This document shows, in pieces, positions 16,842-24,638 of a DNA stretch of 64,000 nt (its first letter is position 1; each line of letters starts with the position of its first letter). The translations under genes and the position numbers were made by a program. Below the pieces are notes generated by a model. The model worked only from the letters and a program-made list of their open reading frames with translations, was not told the DNA's origin and did not search any database. Where the stretch lies: NCBI RefSeq assembly GCF_046244365.1, contig NZ_CP176395.1:1364001-1428000 (forward strand), read 5' to 3'. The DNA comes from Paenibacillus_V sp046244365 (GTDB taxonomy: Bacteria > Bacillota > Bacilli > Paenibacillales > NBRC-103111).

Positions 16842-17261
16842 ATGAACGCAGAGGTGGATCAGGTCATGAACAACGTATATTTGAAGACGCTTGCTTTTTT
16901 CTCGGTATCGATCGTGGCGCTTGTCATTTTTCTTGCCATATTCGGTTTGATTACGCGCTACAAAGATTGGGAAGAAATTAAGAAAGGGAATATTGCGGCA
17001 GCCATGGCGACGGGAGGTAAAATTTTCGGAATATGCAACATTTTCCGTTTCGCCATCTTAAATAACGACACGTTGTTCGAGGCGGTTACCTGGTCTGCGT
17101 ACGGGTTCTTATTGCTGCTTGTCACGTACTTTATTTATGAGTTTTTGACGCCTTATTTCAAAATCGACGAGCAAATCAAGAACGGCAACAGCGCCGTCGG
17201 CTTAATTTCACTCATCATTTCCGTGTCGATCTCGTATGTGATCGGGGCTAGCGTAACCTAA
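16842..17261 (+). CDS. DUF350 family membrane protein
   Basis: A 139-residue protein with four predicted membrane helices (about residues 17-40, 55-72, 84-105 and 118-136) and the DUF350 hallmark KKGNIAAAMATGGKIFG after the first helix, repeated weakly as KNGNSAVGLISLIISVS after the third. The molecular role is unknown; DUF350 proteins (YjfL in Escherichia coli) often lie next to PspA-type genes, as here. AGGCAGGG precedes the ATG; an in-frame ATG 24 bases later is also possible. Confidence 0.88.
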   Translation: MNAEVDQVMNNVYLKTLAFFSVSIVALVIFLAIFGLITRYKDWEEIKKGNIAAAMATGGKIFGICNIFRFAILNNDTLFEAVTWSAYGFLLLLVTYFIYEFLTPYFKIDEQIKNGNSAVGLISLIISVSISYVIGASVT

Positions 17262-17287
17262 GCGGACGATAAGATAGGAGCATTTCG

Positions 17288-17371
17288 ATGAAGTATTTAT
17301 GGGGGAGCTTATTGGCGCTTGCCATTATTTTTTTGGCGGTCGGCGTGTACTACGTCGTTCGATACGCTTGA
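17288..17371 (+). CDS. 27-residue single-span membrane peptide
   Basis: A short frame with a good ribosome site (TAGGAG, seven bases before the ATG) encodes MKYLWGSLLALAIIFLAVGV followed by YYVVRYA. It has a Lys at the front, one hydrophobic helix of about 20 residues, and Arg near the end. It starts 26 bp after the DUF350 stop, so it is probably the second gene of that transcript. It matches no family I know. Size, position and ribosome site support a real gene, but no homology can be claimed. Confidence 0.6.
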   Translation: MKYLWGSLLALAIIFLAVGVYYVVRYA

Positions 17372-17382
17372 AGCCATAACCA

Positions 17383-17410
17383 TTGACAACGTGAGATAAG
17401 ATGATAATCT
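17383..17410 (+). promoter_or_regulatory. Possible promoter of the zinc-ribbon gene
   Basis: A perfect TTGACA (17383-17388) is followed after 16 bp by TAATCT (17405-17410), 33 bp before the ATG at 17443. The -10 is imperfect. Confidence 0.5.
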
Positions 17411-17442
17411 GTATGGAAACAGCGAATGGAAGGTGTTTGTGA

Positions 17443-18039
17443 ATGGAGCGGGAAGCGAATCAACTATGTCCGTGGTGCCAGACCGAAATCGTCTGGGATC
17501 CGGAAATCGGAGCGGAAGACGAATGCCCGCATTGTTTGAACCAATTGGGCGGCTACCGCAGCCTGACGTTTTCGGTGAAAAGCAAAGGCGATAATCCGGC
17601 GGCGAAAGCGTCGTCCGGCGCGGCAGGACATGAGACGTTGGACAGCGAGCTGGACGATTGGGAGGAAGAAGAAGATTTCGAAGCCGATGAGCTTGACGAG
17701 GCAGGACCGGCGGCCCATACGTCACGCAGCGGCAGGAGCCCGATTTTCGCAGGAGCGGATGACGGCTTTGATGACGTCTACGGTGAGAAAGTGGAGCGTT
17801 ACATCGACACGCAGGAGGAAGCGCCCGAGTGCATAAGCTGCCGGGAACTGATGCTGCTGGCCGGCCATCGCGAGCTTGGTTCGGACTTCGTTCCGCATAC
17901 GCCGGACATGATGAAAGGACCGTTCCTGATCGGTCCGGTTCGAATGGACGTTTATGTATGTCCGAACTGCTTCCGTACGGAGACGATGCTAGCGGAGGAA
18001 GATCGTATCAAGATGATCAAAGCGATTAAAGAAGGCTAG
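17443..18039 (+). CDS. Uncharacterised double zinc-ribbon protein
   Basis: A 198-residue soluble protein with two CxxC pairs at the N-terminus (C9PWC12 and C28PHC31) and two at the C-terminus (C130ISC133 and C173PNC176). Each set of four Cys could hold a zinc ion. The middle (about 55-95) is very acidic (EEEEDFEADELDE) and likely disordered. I do not recognise a named family or a catalytic motif. It follows the DUF350 gene and the 27-residue peptide and ends at a strong terminator, so it may belong to the same envelope-stress group; that link is by position only. Confidence 0.75.
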   Translation: MEREANQLCPWCQTEIVWDPEIGAEDECPHCLNQLGGYRSLTFSVKSKGDNPAAKASSGAAGHETLDSELDDWEEEEDFEADELDEAGPAAHTSRSGRSPIFAGADDGFDDVYGEKVERYIDTQEEAPECISCRELMLLAGHRELGSDFVPHTPDMMKGPFLIGPVRMDVYVCPNCFRTETMLAEEDRIKMIKAIKEG

Positions 18040-18064
18040 CCTGTAAGCTGCTTTCCTGAACAAT

Positions 18065-18108
18065 AACTCCTGTATTCGCGCTGAAGTGTGCGACTACGGG
18101 AGTTTTTT
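18065..18108 (+). terminator. Terminator after the zinc-ribbon gene
   Basis: AACTCC (18065-18070) pairs with GGAGTT (18099-18104) and the stem continues inward for about ten more pairs with one mismatch. Six T end the element. Confidence 0.9.
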
Positions 18109-18263
18109 GTCGTCCGATGAAAGAGGGAATGCGATTTCCGTCATGTTTTCATCCGTTTATGGGAACCTTATGGGGGTCATGGCACCGGATGTCTGGTTAG
18201 AGCGTGGCCGGCGTCATAGATCCGGGGCAATTAGCCCCGTAATCAACCTAAAGGGGAACAAGG

Positions 18264-19604
18264 ATGCGTGAACAAACGAAACGCCGCTGGTCCGTTCGCG
18301 AATGGGCGGATCGTATAAGCAGCGGCGGCCATTCAACAAGTCCCGCAAGGAAAGAAGAGCCCGGCGGGAAACCAACAGGGAAACCGAAGGAAAAGCTGTC
18401 CCGCCAGGCCCTGCTGCTGCTTGCGGTCAATGGGCTGTTTGCCGCCGCCAACGCTTTATCCGGCACGTTCGTGAATGTCTACATATGGAAGATCAAAAAC
18501 GATTTTACGCTCATCGGCTGGTTTGCCGTCATGCATCAGGTTACGATGGCGCTGACGTTCTGGCTTGCGGGGAAATGGGTGAAGGAGCATAACAAAATGA
18601 ACGCCCTACGGGTGGGCGTCGCCTTTTCGGCTCTCTTCTACGGCCTTGTGCTGCTTCTCGGGACGCAGGCGGCTTCCTATATTCCTCTAATTGGTTTCGT
18701 GCAGGGAATATCGTCAGGTTTGTTCTGGCTTTCCTTCAATGTCGTCTATTTCGAGGTGACGGATCCGGGCAACCGGGACCGGTTTAACGGCTGGGCCGGC
18801 TTGCTCGGTTCCTTCGCAGGCATGATTGCTCCCTGGGTGTCCGGCTTGGTGATTACGCGTATGGAAGATACGAGCGGTTACCGGCTTATTTTTTCCGTTT
18901 CGCTAGGCGTCTTTATCCTTGGGGCGGTTCTCAGCTTTTTTCTGCATAAGCGGAAAGCGCAAGGCAAGTATGATTGGCTCGGCGGATTTCGCAGCTTGCG
19001 GGAACCGGGCAGCCCATGGAAGACGGTAAGTCTGGCGATGATCGCGCAAGGGCTCCGCGAAGGGATCTTCGGGTTTATGATTGCGCTGCTCGTGTACATT
19101 TCCACGCAGAACGAAATGAAGCTCGGCAGCTTTTCGCTGGTTACCTCGGCGGTGGCGCTGTGCAGTTTCTGGTTCGTCGGCAGGCTGCTCAAGCCGCGAT
19201 ACCGCAAGTGGGGCATGTTCGTCGGTGCCGTCATGATGAGCGCCGTCATTTTACCGCTGTTTTGGCAGGTGAATTACGGGACGCTGCTGGCATTCGGCAT
19301 CGGAACGGCGCTCTTCTTTCCGCTCTATACGATTCCGGGCGTATCGATCGTGTTCGATATTATCGGTCAAACGGACGAAAGCGCAAAACAGCGAGTCGAA
19401 TTCGTCGTGTTTCGCGAGCTTTGCCTGAATACGGGGCGGTTTATCGGTACGATCGCTTTTATTATCGTCATTTCGCGAAGCACCGCGCCGCTGGTCGTTA
19501 ACACTCTCCTCCTGATTTTCGGAAGCTCTCCGATCCTCGTATGGTGGCTGATGCGGGGAAGGCTCGAACAGGAAATAAACCGCTCGCCAAAGCCTGCCGT
19601 TTAA
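18264..19604 (+). CDS. MFS transporter
   Basis: A 446-residue major facilitator protein. A basic, probably cytosolic N-terminal tail (about 1-45) is followed by about 12 membrane helices; the central loop is basic (LHKRKAQGKYDW). The substrate is not evident, since no strong drug- or sugar-subfamily motif was recognised. AAGG precedes the ATG, which overlaps no other gene. A small GC hairpin (CGGGGC/GCCCCG, 18223-18239) lies in its leader. It appears monocistronic, between a terminator and the cysK promoter. Confidence 0.88.
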   Translation: MREQTKRRWSVREWADRISSGGHSTSPARKEEPGGKPTGKPKEKLSRQALLLLAVNGLFAAANALSGTFVNVYIWKIKNDFTLIGWFAVMHQVTMALTFWLAGKWVKEHNKMNALRVGVAFSALFYGLVLLLGTQAASYIPLIGFVQGISSGLFWLSFNVVYFEVTDPGNRDRFNGWAGLLGSFAGMIAPWVSGLVITRMEDTSGYRLIFSVSLGVFILGAVLSFFLHKRKAQGKYDWLGGFRSLREPGSPWKTVSLAMIAQGLREGIFGFMIALLVYISTQNEMKLGSFSLVTSAVALCSFWFVGRLLKPRYRKWGMFVGAVMMSAVILPLFWQVNYGTLLAFGIGTALFFPLYTIPGVSIVFDIIGQTDESAKQRVEFVVFRELCLNTGRFIGTIAFIIVISRSTAPLVVNTLLLIFGSSPILVWWLMRGRLEQEINRSPKPAV

Positions 19605-19647
19605 GCATATCCTGCCCGTCAATTCCGGCAATCGGATTGCCGTAGGG

Positions 19648-19676
19648 TTGTCAAAAGTCGCAAATACCGATAAAAT
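19648..19676 (+). promoter_or_regulatory. Sigma-A promoter of cysK
   Basis: TTGTCA (19648-19653) and TAAAAT (19671-19676) with 17-bp spacing lie 38 bp before the cysK start codon. The short leader leaves no room for an S-box or T-box. Confidence 0.72.
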
Positions 19677-19714
19677 AAGTGGGTAAATGACGGCTGGCAG
19701 GGGAGAGATCGAAT

Positions 19715-20635
19715 ATGGCGAGTAGAATGGTGAACAGCATCACGGAGCTTATCGGCAACACGCCCGCAGTTCGTATCAATAGGCTGGTTGGGCCGGACGA
19801 TGCGGAAGTGTATGTGAAGCTGGAGTATTTCAATCCCAGCGGCAGCGTGAAAGACCGCGCCGCTTTTAATTTGATCGAACAGGCGGAGAAGGACGGCAAG
19901 CTGAAGCCGGGCGCGACGATCATCGAGCCGACGAGCGGCAATACGGGAATCGGTTTGGCCATGAATGCGGCAGCCAAAGGCTACAAGGCTATCCTGATCA
20001 TGCCGGACAACATGACCAAGGAACGGATCAACATTCTTAAGGCATACGGCGCGGAGGTCGTACTGACGCCGGCGGCGGAACGGATGCCGGGCGCCATTCG
20101 CAAAGCGATCGAGCTTCAGCAGCAAATTCCGGGCAGCTTCATCCCGCAGCAATTCGAGAATAAAGCGAATCCGGACATTCACCGCGTAACGACGGCGCTC
20201 GAAATCATCGAGCAAACCGAAGGACGGCTTGACGCGTTCGTCGCCACGTCCGGCACGGGCGGAACGATAACGGGAACGGGTGAAGTATTGAGCGAGCGTA
20301 TTCCCGGCATTCAGATTTTCGTCGTCGAGCCGAAGGGCTCGCCGGTTCTGTCCGGCGGGCAGCCGGGACCGCATAAGCTGGTCGGCACGAGTCCGGGTTT
20401 TGTGCCGCAAATTTTGAACACGAGCGTTTATGACGAAATCATCCAGGTTGCGGACGAAGACGCGCTGCAGACAACGCGGGATTTGGCGAGCAAGGAAGGT
20501 ATTCTAGTCGGTCCATCGGCAGGGGCGGCCGTCTGGACGGCTTTGCAGAAGGCCAAGCTGCTCGGTAAAGGCAAGCGTGTGCTTTGTATCGCGCCGGATA
20601 CCGGTGAACGGTATTTGAGCATGGACATTTTTTAA
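19715..20635 (+). CDS. cysK: Cysteine synthase A (O-acetylserine sulfhydrylase)
   Basis: PLP-dependent fold-type II enzyme making L-cysteine from O-acetylserine and sulfide in the cytosol. The 306-residue product has the PLP lysine in NPSGSVKDR (K46), the substrate-binding loop TSGNTG, the phosphate-binding loop TSGTGGTITGTG, and GPSAGAA near the C-terminus. Length and motifs are standard for CysK/CysM. GGGGAGAG lies upstream of the ATG. It has its own promoter and terminator, so it is monocistronic. Confidence 0.94.
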   Translation: MASRMVNSITELIGNTPAVRINRLVGPDDAEVYVKLEYFNPSGSVKDRAAFNLIEQAEKDGKLKPGATIIEPTSGNTGIGLAMNAAAKGYKAILIMPDNMTKERINILKAYGAEVVLTPAAERMPGAIRKAIELQQQIPGSFIPQQFENKANPDIHRVTTALEIIEQTEGRLDAFVATSGTGGTITGTGEVLSERIPGIQIFVVEPKGSPVLSGGQPGPHKLVGTSPGFVPQILNTSVYDEIIQVADEDALQTTRDLASKEGILVGPSAGAAVWTALQKAKLLGKGKRVLCIAPDTGERYLSMDIF

Positions 20636-20652
20636 GAACGGGCTTCATGGAG

Positions 20653-20700
20653 AAAACCTCCGGTATCCGCTTTGATGCGGAAGCCGGGGGTTTTGTTTTT
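20653..20700 (+). terminator. Terminator of cysK
   Basis: AAAACCTCCGG (20653-20663) pairs with CCGGGGGTTTT (20684-20694), with an inner CCGC/GCGG stem, then a T-rich tail. Confidence 0.9.
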
Positions 20701-20837
20701 GCAGGAGAGACTGCAGGCGGCGGAAAAGGCTTAACGGCGGGCTTTATAAGCGTATTTTGAATAAAAGACGATAGCGGGAAATCGTTTGACCGAAGTGCTA
20801 TATGCGGAAATCGACGTTAAAAAAATGAACGATTGCC

Positions 20838-20850
20838 GGAAACGCTTTCC
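20838..20850. promoter_or_regulatory. cre-like palindromic operator before the sugar ABC operon
   Basis: GGAAACGCTTTCC is a palindrome (GGAAA-CGC-TTTCC) with the central CG and flanking A/T layout of CcpA/LacI-family operators. It lies 70 bp ahead of the first permease gene, fitting catabolite control of a sugar transporter. It deviates from the cre consensus at three positions. Confidence 0.5.
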
Positions 20851-20920
20851 GCTTTTATGCTCGGAATTGTCGACAAGCGAACAGGTCGGCGTGAAACCAA
20901 GCATAGAAAGGAAACGCGCT

Positions 20921-21829
20921 ATGAGAGGCAGATTATGGTCAGACTTACTAAGAGATAAATACTTGTTTTTGCTCGCGTTGCCTGGGATCGCTTATTTCAT
21001 CTTATTTAAGTATTTGCCGATCGGCGGGCTATTGATCGCCTTTCAAAACTACTCGCCTTATTTCGGCATCTTGAAAAGCGAGTGGGTCGGGTTGGCTCAT
21101 TTCCAGCGTTTTTTCAGCAATGACGATTTCTATATGCTGCTGCGCAATACGCTCGTGATCAACTTGCTTAACCTGACGTTCTTTTTTCCGTTTCCGATCG
21201 TGCTGTCGCTGCTGCTCAACGAGCTGAGAAGCATGGCGTTCAAAAGGACCGTACAGTCGATCATTTACATTCCCCATTTTATGTCGTGGGTGCTGATTTC
21301 GGGCTTGACGTATTTAATGCTGTCGCAGTCCGAGGGAATGGTCAACAAGCTGCTTGCTTCGCTCGGCCTGGATACGATCGATTTCTTGACGAATTCGAAT
21401 TATTTCTGGGGCCTGATTACAGGGCAATCGATGTGGAAGGAAGCGGGCTGGGGGACGATCATTTTCCTGGCGGCGATAGCGGGCGTGGACCCGCAGCTGT
21501 ATGAGGCGGCCCGGATGGACGGGGCGGGGCGGCTTCGCTCGATGTGGCACATAACGCTGCCGGCGATTCGCAACGTGATCATGATTTTGTTCATTTTGCA
21601 GCTGGGCTCGATCATGGACACCGGCTTCGAACAAATTTATTTGATGATGAACGGCGCCGTTTCGGAGGTAGCCGACGTGTTCGACACGTATGTGTTCCGC
21701 TCCGGCATTCAGCAAGGGCAGTTCAGCTACAGCACGGCGATCGGGTTGTTCAAATCGGTCATCGGCATCGTGCTCGTGACGGGCGCCAACTATTTGGCGA
21801 AGCGCTTCGGCCAGGAAGGGGTGTATTAG
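20921..21829 (+). CDS. Carbohydrate ABC transporter permease, LplB type
   Basis: First of two inner-membrane subunits of a CUT1 sugar importer. The 302-residue product has six helices and the EAA loop EAARMDGAGRLRSMWHITLP that docks the ATPase. Sequence style (LALPGIAYFILFKYLPIGGL, SQSEGMVN) is that of LplB/YteP permeases, which in Bacilli serve complex oligosaccharides. The frame is open back to 20786, but the ATG at 20921 has AAAGGAAA upstream and matches the family start. It is followed after 1 bp by its partner. No ATPase gene is present; these systems share the MsmX ATPase encoded elsewhere. Confidence 0.9.
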   Translation: MRGRLWSDLLRDKYLFLLALPGIAYFILFKYLPIGGLLIAFQNYSPYFGILKSEWVGLAHFQRFFSNDDFYMLLRNTLVINLLNLTFFFPFPIVLSLLLNELRSMAFKRTVQSIIYIPHFMSWVLISGLTYLMLSQSEGMVNKLLASLGLDTIDFLTNSNYFWGLITGQSMWKEAGWGTIIFLAAIAGVDPQLYEAARMDGAGRLRSMWHITLPAIRNVIMILFILQLGSIMDTGFEQIYLMMNGAVSEVADVFDTYVFRSGIQQGQFSYSTAIGLFKSVIGIVLVTGANYLAKRFGQEGVY

Positions 21830-21830
21830 G

Positions 21831-22706
21831 ATGAAGGAAAGCTTGAGCAGTCGAGCGTTTAATGCGCTCAACATCGCCTTCTTGCTGCTGGTCGGCTCGT
21901 GCGCCTTGTTCCCTATCTATTACACGTTCGTTTTATCGTTCACCGATCCGACGGAATACTACCAGAAGCCTTTCATTTTATTTCCTACGATGTGGACGCT
22001 GGACGCGTACCGCTACCTGCTGTCGGCCAAAACGTTCATGAGCTCGCTCGGCGTCAGCGGATTTCTGGCGACCGTCGGCACGCTGCTCAGCTTGTTCGTG
22101 ACGTCGGGACTATCGTATGCATTGTCGCGCAAAAGGCTGCGTTTTCGGCGGGCGTTGATGTTCATGATTATGTTTACGATCCTCTTCACGCCAGGACTCA
22201 TTCCGGCTTACCTGATCGTACGTCAGTTCGGGCTGATCGATACGATATGGGCGCTGATCGTTCCTGCGATTACGAGCGGCTGGTACGTGCTCCTGATGAA
22301 AGGCTTCTTTGACAGCATTCCCGACGGCCTGGAGGAAGCCGCCCGCATCGACGGGGCGAACGAAATCGGCATCTATTTCCGTATCGTGCTGCCGTTGTCG
22401 CTGCCCGCGCTCGTGGCATTCGGTTTGTTTTTCGCCGTCGGGTACTGGAACACCTACTTCAGTGCGGTCATGTACATCAACGATTCGCACAAATGGCCGA
22501 TGCAGGTGCTTCTGCGCAATCTGCTCATCGATCCGATGGCGTCCGCCAGCGACAAAGCCGCCGCGGCGCGGGTAGACAAGCCGATGCCTACGGAAACGCT
22601 CAAAATGGCGGCGGTCGTCATCGCGACTGTACCGATCATGCTGGTGTATCCATTCCTTCAAAAGCACTTTGCCAAAGGTGCGATGGTCGGCTCGATCAAG
22701 GAATGA
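21831..22706 (+). CDS. Carbohydrate ABC transporter permease, YtcP/LplC type
   Basis: Second CUT1 permease subunit, 291 residues, with six membrane helices and an EAA motif (EAARIDGANEIGIYFRIVLP). The ATG lies 1 bp after the LplB-type stop, with AGGGG in the end of that gene as ribosome site, indicating translational coupling. Together the two form the membrane channel for the sugar delivered by the lipoprotein encoded next. Confidence 0.92.
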   Translation: MKESLSSRAFNALNIAFLLLVGSCALFPIYYTFVLSFTDPTEYYQKPFILFPTMWTLDAYRYLLSAKTFMSSLGVSGFLATVGTLLSLFVTSGLSYALSRKRLRFRRALMFMIMFTILFTPGLIPAYLIVRQFGLIDTIWALIVPAITSGWYVLLMKGFFDSIPDGLEEAARIDGANEIGIYFRIVLPLSLPALVAFGLFFAVGYWNTYFSAVMYINDSHKWPMQVLLRNLLIDPMASASDKAAAARVDKPMPTETLKMAAVVIATVPIMLVYPFLQKHFAKGAMVGSIKE

Positions 22707-22755
22707 TCACATATCGCTCTCATTACCGTTCATTTGAAAAGGGAGGAAACAGAAA

Positions 22756-24306
22756 ATGAAGAGAACGAAGAAATCGCTTCAACTGACCCTGGCTTCCGCA
22801 GTGTCGCTTTCGCTCGTGCTAACGGCATGCGGAGGCGGCAAAGAAGGTTCCGGCGGAACGGACAATGGCGGAACGTCGTCCAAACCCGATGCGCCCGCCG
22901 AAATTTCGATGGCCGTACTCGGTCTCGGGACGGGTGCCGGCTTTCCGGATAGCGACAATCCGCTTCTGAAGGAAATGCAGAAGCGGACGAACACGAATTT
23001 GAAGATCGAATGGATTTCGGAAAGCACGTACGACGACAAAATCAACGTGCTGCTCGCATCGGGCAAGCTCCCGGACATGGTGTTCATCGAGAACGCCGAT
23101 ACGGCGCAGGTACGTACGCTGGTCGATCAAGGCGTCTTCTGGGATTTGTCGCCGTTCATCAAGGATTACAAGAACTTGTCCCGGGCCGATCTGAAGGAGA
23201 CGTGGGAAACGTCCAAAATCAACGGCAAAACCTTCTCGATTCCGCGCTACTACGCCAGCTTCGGGGGCGGCGTGTTCCCGCAGCTGCGCAAGGACTGGCT
23301 GGATAAGCTCGGCCTCAAGGTGCCGGAAACGATCGACGATTTCTATAACGTCCTGAAAGCGTTCAAGGAGAAGGATCCGGACGGCAACGGCAAAAACGAC
23401 ACGATCCCGTACGCTGCAAGCGCGGACTATATCGGCTGGGTAACGGCGCTGTTCAATGAAACGGTAGGCTCGTGGAAGCTGAAGCCGGACGGCAAAATTA
23501 CGCCGGTCATAACGGAGCCGGAATCGCGCGAAGCGCTTGTCTGGATCAAGAAAGCGTACGAGGACGGCCTGTTCCCGAGCGACTTCGCGATTCTGAAGCT
23601 GTCGCAGCTCGGCGATCTGGTGAAAAGCGGCAAAGCGGGCGGGGTAGGCTGGTCGATGCCGCAGGCATGGCCGCTTACGGAAGCGGCGCGCAAAACCGAT
23701 CCGAAAGCGACGATGCTGCCGCTGCCTTACATGATCAGCCCGAAAGGGAATAAGTATACCCACTCCGGCACGCCGTTCTATGGCGAATATTTCATTCCGA
23801 AATCCGTTTCGGAAGCGAAGGTGAAGAAGATTCTCGCCTTCATGGATTACGGCTACAGCCAAGAAGGCAACGACCTGGCGTTCTGGGGCGTCAAAGACGT
23901 CCACTACAAGGAAGAGGGCGGCAAGAAGGTGCCGACCGAGCAGGCCAAGACGGATAAGGTGGCGGAGAGCGGCGCAACGGCGTTGTGGGCGACGATCGAT
24001 CCGGAATCGAATATCAAGGTCAACGGCATGCCGGACGACTATTACAAGCTGATGCAAAGCGTGCTCGCGGAACGCAGCAAGGTCCGCATTTACAACCATG
24101 GCGAGCGCACGTATTCGCAGGCGAACATTACGCAATTCCCGGATTTTTCCAAGAAAATCGCGGATATGCGCACGAAGGTCATTCTCGGCCAAGAGAAAAT
24201 CGAGGCGTTTGACGAGCTGGTGGCGAAAATCAAGGCGGATGCGAGCTTCCAGAAAATCATTACGGAGATGAACGATTCGTTCGCGAAGCGTCCGGATCCG
24301 AAGTAA
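22756..24306 (+). CDS. Sugar-binding lipoprotein of the ABC transporter (LipO type)
   Basis: A 516-residue extracellular solute-binding protein. It begins with a Lys/Arg-rich n-region, a hydrophobic core and the lipobox LTAC with the lipidated Cys at residue 25, followed by a Gly/Ser-rich spacer. The rest is the large LipO-like binding fold found with LplB/YtcP permeases. It captures an oligosaccharide outside the membrane; the sugar is not identifiable. GGGAGG precedes the ATG. It is the last gene of the three-gene operon, 49 bp after the second permease. Confidence 0.92.
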   Translation: MKRTKKSLQLTLASAVSLSLVLTACGGGKEGSGGTDNGGTSSKPDAPAEISMAVLGLGTGAGFPDSDNPLLKEMQKRTNTNLKIEWISESTYDDKINVLLASGKLPDMVFIENADTAQVRTLVDQGVFWDLSPFIKDYKNLSRADLKETWETSKINGKTFSIPRYYASFGGGVFPQLRKDWLDKLGLKVPETIDDFYNVLKAFKEKDPDGNGKNDTIPYAASADYIGWVTALFNETVGSWKLKPDGKITPVITEPESREALVWIKKAYEDGLFPSDFAILKLSQLGDLVKSGKAGGVGWSMPQAWPLTEAARKTDPKATMLPLPYMISPKGNKYTHSGTPFYGEYFIPKSVSEAKVKKILAFMDYGYSQEGNDLAFWGVKDVHYKEEGGKKVPTEQAKTDKVAESGATALWATIDPESNIKVNGMPDDYYKLMQSVLAERSKVRIYNHGERTYSQANITQFPDFSKKIADMRTKVILGQEKIEAFDELVAKIKADASFQKIITEMNDSFAKRPDPK

Positions 24307-24512
24307 CGGAATAACTGAGAAATGTGGGCAGCTACGGATCGGGATAACGGCCTCCAGCCTTCCATTGAACTCGCGTTCCTGGATTTGATTTTATGGTAGA
24401 ACGCGGAGTCAAAGGCGGCCCGTAAACTTTCCAGCCATTATTTCATCTTCCGCCCACGTTGTTTCTACAAGGGGACACGCTAATGATTTACTGGAAATAA
24501 TAAAAAAATAAG

Positions 24513-24560
24513 GGCATTCCCGAAGTCGTACCTAGACTTTGCGGGAATGCCTGTTTGTTT
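24513..24560. terminator. Bidirectional terminator between the ABC operon and the AraC-type gene
   Basis: GGCATTCCCG (24513-24522) pairs with CGGGAATGCC (24542-24551). T-rich sequence follows on the plus strand and A-rich sequence precedes the stem, so both convergent transcripts could stop here. The rest of the 332-bp gap (24307-24638) holds nothing else I recognise. Confidence 0.85.
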
Positions 24561-24638
24561 GGGGGAGGCTCTTTTAATCGCCTATCTAAGGGAAGACAGG
24601 GCATGCCGCGAAACGATCGCGCATAAGGCGTTGCCCCG

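Noticed and set aside
20786..20920. Upstream extension of the LplB-type permease
   Set aside because: It would include the cre-like operator and adds residues not seen in the family; the ATG at 20921 has its own ribosome site.
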